NCBI RefSeq assembly: GCF_001422445.1
Contig: NZ_LMNA01000030.1
Location: 124,231 to 188,230, forward strand
Direction of reading: 5' to 3'
Source: Pseudorhodoferax sp. Leaf274
GTDB lineage: Bacteria; Pseudomonadota; Gammaproteobacteria; Burkholderiales; Burkholderiaceae_C
DNA length: 64,000 nucleotides
Positions 61,781-64,000 of this stretch are shown in pieces (within the stretch, counting starts at the first letter, position 1; each line of letters begins with the position of its first letter). The position numbers and the translations under genes were made by a program. Under the pieces are notes generated by a model. The model ran no database searches and was not told the origin of the DNA. It saw nothing but the letters and a program-made list of their open reading frames with translations.

Positions 61781-64000
61781 TCAGGGCGCGGCGCGCGACT
61801 TGGGCAGCGGCGGCGGCCGGCTCTCGCTGGCGGGCAGCGGATGGTCCTGCAGCGTGGTGTCGGCCGGCGCCACCCAGACCTCCACCGTGTTGGGCCTGGG
61901 GCGGTAGCGTGCCGACAGCGGTTCGACGATCCAGTCCGTGAAGCCGGCCTTGGGCCCGAGCGCACGCGCGCAGGCCAGCGACGCCGGGTCGTGGAAGCGC
62001 ACCGTGGTCCGCTCCACCGGCACCGGGCTGGCGTAGCCGCGCGCGTTGGCGGTTTCCACCACGTCCTCCAGCGGCGGCACCTCGGCGCCCATGGCGCGCC
62101 AGGTGCGGCGCAGCGGCCAGACGGCGCGGCGTTGGCTCGGGCCGTAGATCTGCATGAAGACCGTGGTGCCCGCGCATTCGTGGCTGGGCGTCGGCGTGGG
62201 CAACGGCGGCAGCGTGGCGCCCGGCGAGGGCGGCGCCACCGGCGTGCCGCTGGCGGCCGGGACCGGCGCGCGCGCGAACACGCCTTCGGCGAAGCGGCCG
62301 GTGTAGCGGCAGCCGGCCGGTGGCCCGTCGCGCGGTGCGCCAGTGGCGGTCTGCTGCAGGTAGACACGCTCGGCCACGACCGGATCGCAGGGGTGCGAAC
62401 TCGAGGCCGCGCCCTTGCCGGTGTAGTCGTACACCCAGTAGCGCGGCGGCGGCGCCACCGCCAGGATCTCGGGCGCCGGCACCAGGCAGCTGCTGTTGGA
62501 GCGCGTGTCGGCGTGGCGCTCGCCGGTGGCCAGCAGCGCGGCGCAGGCGGCCGGCAGGGTGTCCGTCAGCGCCGCGCATTGCTGCATGGCCGACTGGTGG
62601 ATGCGCCGGGCCAGGTCCGAGCGCGTGAACCAGCGCGCCTCGTCGGTCGGGCACAGCGTGTCGGCCGTGCGCAGCAGCGCGGCCGCCAGGTTGCTGGCGG
62701 CCGCCGGGTCGGGCCGGGCCTGGCCGCCGGGCGTGGCCTTGGACCACAGGTCGGCCAGTTCCTTGAGCGCGGCGCGCTCGTCCAGCGTCTGCTTGGAGAA
62801 CGCGGTGCGCGCCGTCTCGATGGCCTGCCACACCGTCACGCCCAGCGTGGCGGCAGCGCCCAGGCTCAGCGTGGCGCCCACTGCCGTCGCGGCGCCGCTG
62901 ATGCGGGCCGGCAGCCGGCCGCCGGCGGCGCGCGCACCTTCGTGCTCGAGCGCGGCGCGCGAGGCCTGCGCGGCGGCAAAGGGCGAGCAGTCGTCGTCTT
63001 CGAACCAGGCCGCCGGGTCGCGCAGCAGCTCGCCGATCCAGGCGCGGTTGAGGTTCTGGCCCAGGAAGGTGCCCAGGTGGAAATAGCTCTCCCACTGCGC
63101 CTCCGAGAAGAACTGGTCGGCCGTGGTCTCCTGCGGAAAATCGGGGTTTTGGCGCTTGAAGTTGACGAGGTCCACCGGCAGCCCGTCGCACAGGTTGGGC
63201 TTGATGACGATGAGGATGCCGGTGGATGGCTGCGCACCGCCGTACAGCACCTTGGCCAGCGCCAGGCAGGCCGTGCTCTCGGGCGAGGCCAGGTCGTTGA
63301 GCGAGCCGAAGCGGACCAGCCCGGCAGGGATCTCGTCGCTGCCCGCAGGCAGGCGGCGCGGCCGCTGGAACAGGATGTCGGCCTGCAGGTCGATGCGCGC
63401 CTTGCGCACCAGGTCCTCCAGGTTGTCGAAGCCGTAGCGCGGGTCGGCGCCGCAATCGGCCAGCACGATCACCTCGGCGCGTTCGGCCAGCAGCGCATAG
63501 GCGCCGGTGTTCTCGAAGTGGCCACCGTCGGTCAGGAACCAGTTGTCGCCGCGTCCGCCCATGAAGCTGCCGAAGGTCTCGCTGAGCACGCCGCAGGACT
63601 TGACGAACAGCCGGGGCCAGCGGCGCGCCGTGCCCGTGCGCGCCGACACGTTCCACCAGTAGCCGAGCCGGATGCCCGCGAAGGTGGCCAGCGCGGAGAT
63701 GCCGCCGCGCGTGAGGTTGCCCAGGCCCGGCGCGATGGCCGCCCCCGAGATCGCCATCCAGCCGCCCAGGGTGGGCAGGCCGTGGGCCGGCGGGCGTTCC
63801 CAGTCTTCCTGCGAGACCTTGAGCAGCCCGCCGGAGGCCACCGACAGCGGCAGGCCGCGCCGGTCCTGGTTGAACAGGCCGCCGCGCGGGTCGCGCGTCT
63901 GGTTGATGCACACGTTCATCAGGTGCACCGGCCCGCCGCAGTCCTGCGGCCGGTAGCGCTCCATCGCCACATCGTCGTCGGCGTTCAGGTCGTCCACGGG
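61781..64000 (-). CDS. Patatin-like phospholipase family protein, N-terminus outside window
   Basis: About 739 C-terminal residues are visible. LTDGGHFENTGAYALLAERA carries the patatin catalytic Asp (DGG), followed by VIVLADCGADPRYGFDNLED. The nucleophile GxSxG would lie further upstream and is not in the window. The rest is a long region with a proline-rich segment (PPSPGATLPPLPTPTPSHEC) and a hydrophobic stretch near ATLSLGAAATLGVTVW. Large membrane-associated patatins of this kind exist in betaproteobacteria; substrates are presumed acyl lipids. Confidence 0.7.
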   Translation of the reverse strand, partial: PVDDLNADDDVAMERYRPQDCGGPVHLMNVCINQTRDPRGGLFNQDRRGLPLSVASGGLLKVSQEDWERPPAHGLPTLGGWMAISGAAIAPGLGNLTRGGISALATFAGIRLGYWWNVSARTGTARRWPRLFVKSCGVLSETFGSFMGGRGDNWFLTDGGHFENTGAYALLAERAEVIVLADCGADPRYGFDNLEDLVRKARIDLQADILFQRPRRLPAGSDEIPAGLVRFGSLNDLASPESTACLALAKVLYGGAQPSTGILIVIKPNLCDGLPVDLVNFKRQNPDFPQETTADQFFSEAQWESYFHLGTFLGQNLNRAWIGELLRDPAAWFEDDDCSPFAAAQASRAALEHEGARAAGGRLPARISGAATAVGATLSLGAAATLGVTVWQAIETARTAFSKQTLDERAALKELADLWSKATPGGQARPDPAAASNLAAALLRTADTLCPTDEARWFTRSDLARRIHQSAMQQCAALTDTLPAACAALLATGERHADTRSNSSCLVPAPEILAVAPPPRYWVYDYTGKGAASSSHPCDPVVAERVYLQQTATGAPRDGPPAGCRYTGRFAEGVFARAPVPAASGTPVAPPSPGATLPPLPTPTPSHECAGTTVFMQIYGPSQRRAVWPLRRTWRAMGAEVPPLEDVVETANARGYASPVPVERTTVRFHDPASLACARALGPKAGFTDWIVEPLSARYRPRPNTVEVWVAPADTTLQDHPLPASESRPPPLPKSRAAP

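Overview
The window is a 64 kb piece of a high-GC chromosome. Gene content and order point to a betaproteobacterium, most likely Comamonadaceae (Acidovorax-like). The evidence is a Burkholderiales-style assimilatory sulfate cluster (sulfite reductase, DUF934, cysH, cysD, cysN), a pstSCAB-phoU-phoB-phoR block divergent from ppx, the trxA-rho-rpmE2 order, dnaX-ybaB-recR with the SRP RNA gene beside dnaX, and a 7Fe ferredoxin beside a thioredoxin-reductase-like ferredoxin reductase. I could run no database search, so the taxon is an inference.

Layout. 0-2.6 kb: an Hsp70-like gene running off the left edge, its DUF2760 partner, and a divergent PilZ protein. 2.6-5.8 kb: a Tat/lipoprotein-type serine hydrolase, an SDR reductase and a divergent LysR regulator with an inverted repeat between them. 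5.8-9.6 kb: a LuxR-type regulator and a four-gene envelope/lipid operon (CFA-type methyltransferase, DUF2878, DUF1295, DUF6134). 10.2-15.7 kb: an accessory cassette whose last two genes have much lower local GC than their surroundings. It encodes a winged-helix regulator with a degenerate cyclase-like domain, a TolB-like domain and TPRs, then a PAP2/vanadium-haloperoxidase-family protein with nine Gly-Thr-Ala repeats, then a 704-residue intracellular-looking subtilase with an intact catalytic set. This is the best candidate here for an undescribed system. 15.7-22.4 kb: ferredoxin reductase, ferredoxin and the sulfate assimilation operon. 22.5-31 kb: ppx and the Pho regulon with a clear PHO box. 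31-37.7 kb: a MATE exporter, a membrane glycosyltransferase-like protein, rpmE2, rho, trxA and a flavoprotein. 37.7-43.1 kb: a large hybrid histidine kinase with its HD-GYP response regulator. 43.5-46.8 kb: SRP RNA (ffs) divergent from dnaX-ybaB-recR. 47-52.6 kb: a solute-binding protein, then a GntR regulator divergent from an aldehyde dehydrogenase, a TRAP binding protein and an FMN 2-hydroxyacid oxidase. 52.7-64 kb: a chemoreceptor, mltD, gloB, a methyltransferase, rnhA, sbcB, a sirtuin, an RcnB-like protein, a GST and a patatin-like membrane protein running off the right edge.

Two non-obvious elements were found by reading the bases. First, dnaX carries an A9 slippery run; a -1 shift there meets a TGA within four codons and would give a gamma-type product of about 376 residues beside the 617-residue tau. 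Second, there is an SRP RNA gene of about 94 nt on the minus strand with a good -10 box. No tRNA, rRNA, insertion sequence, integrase or CRISPR array was recognised.
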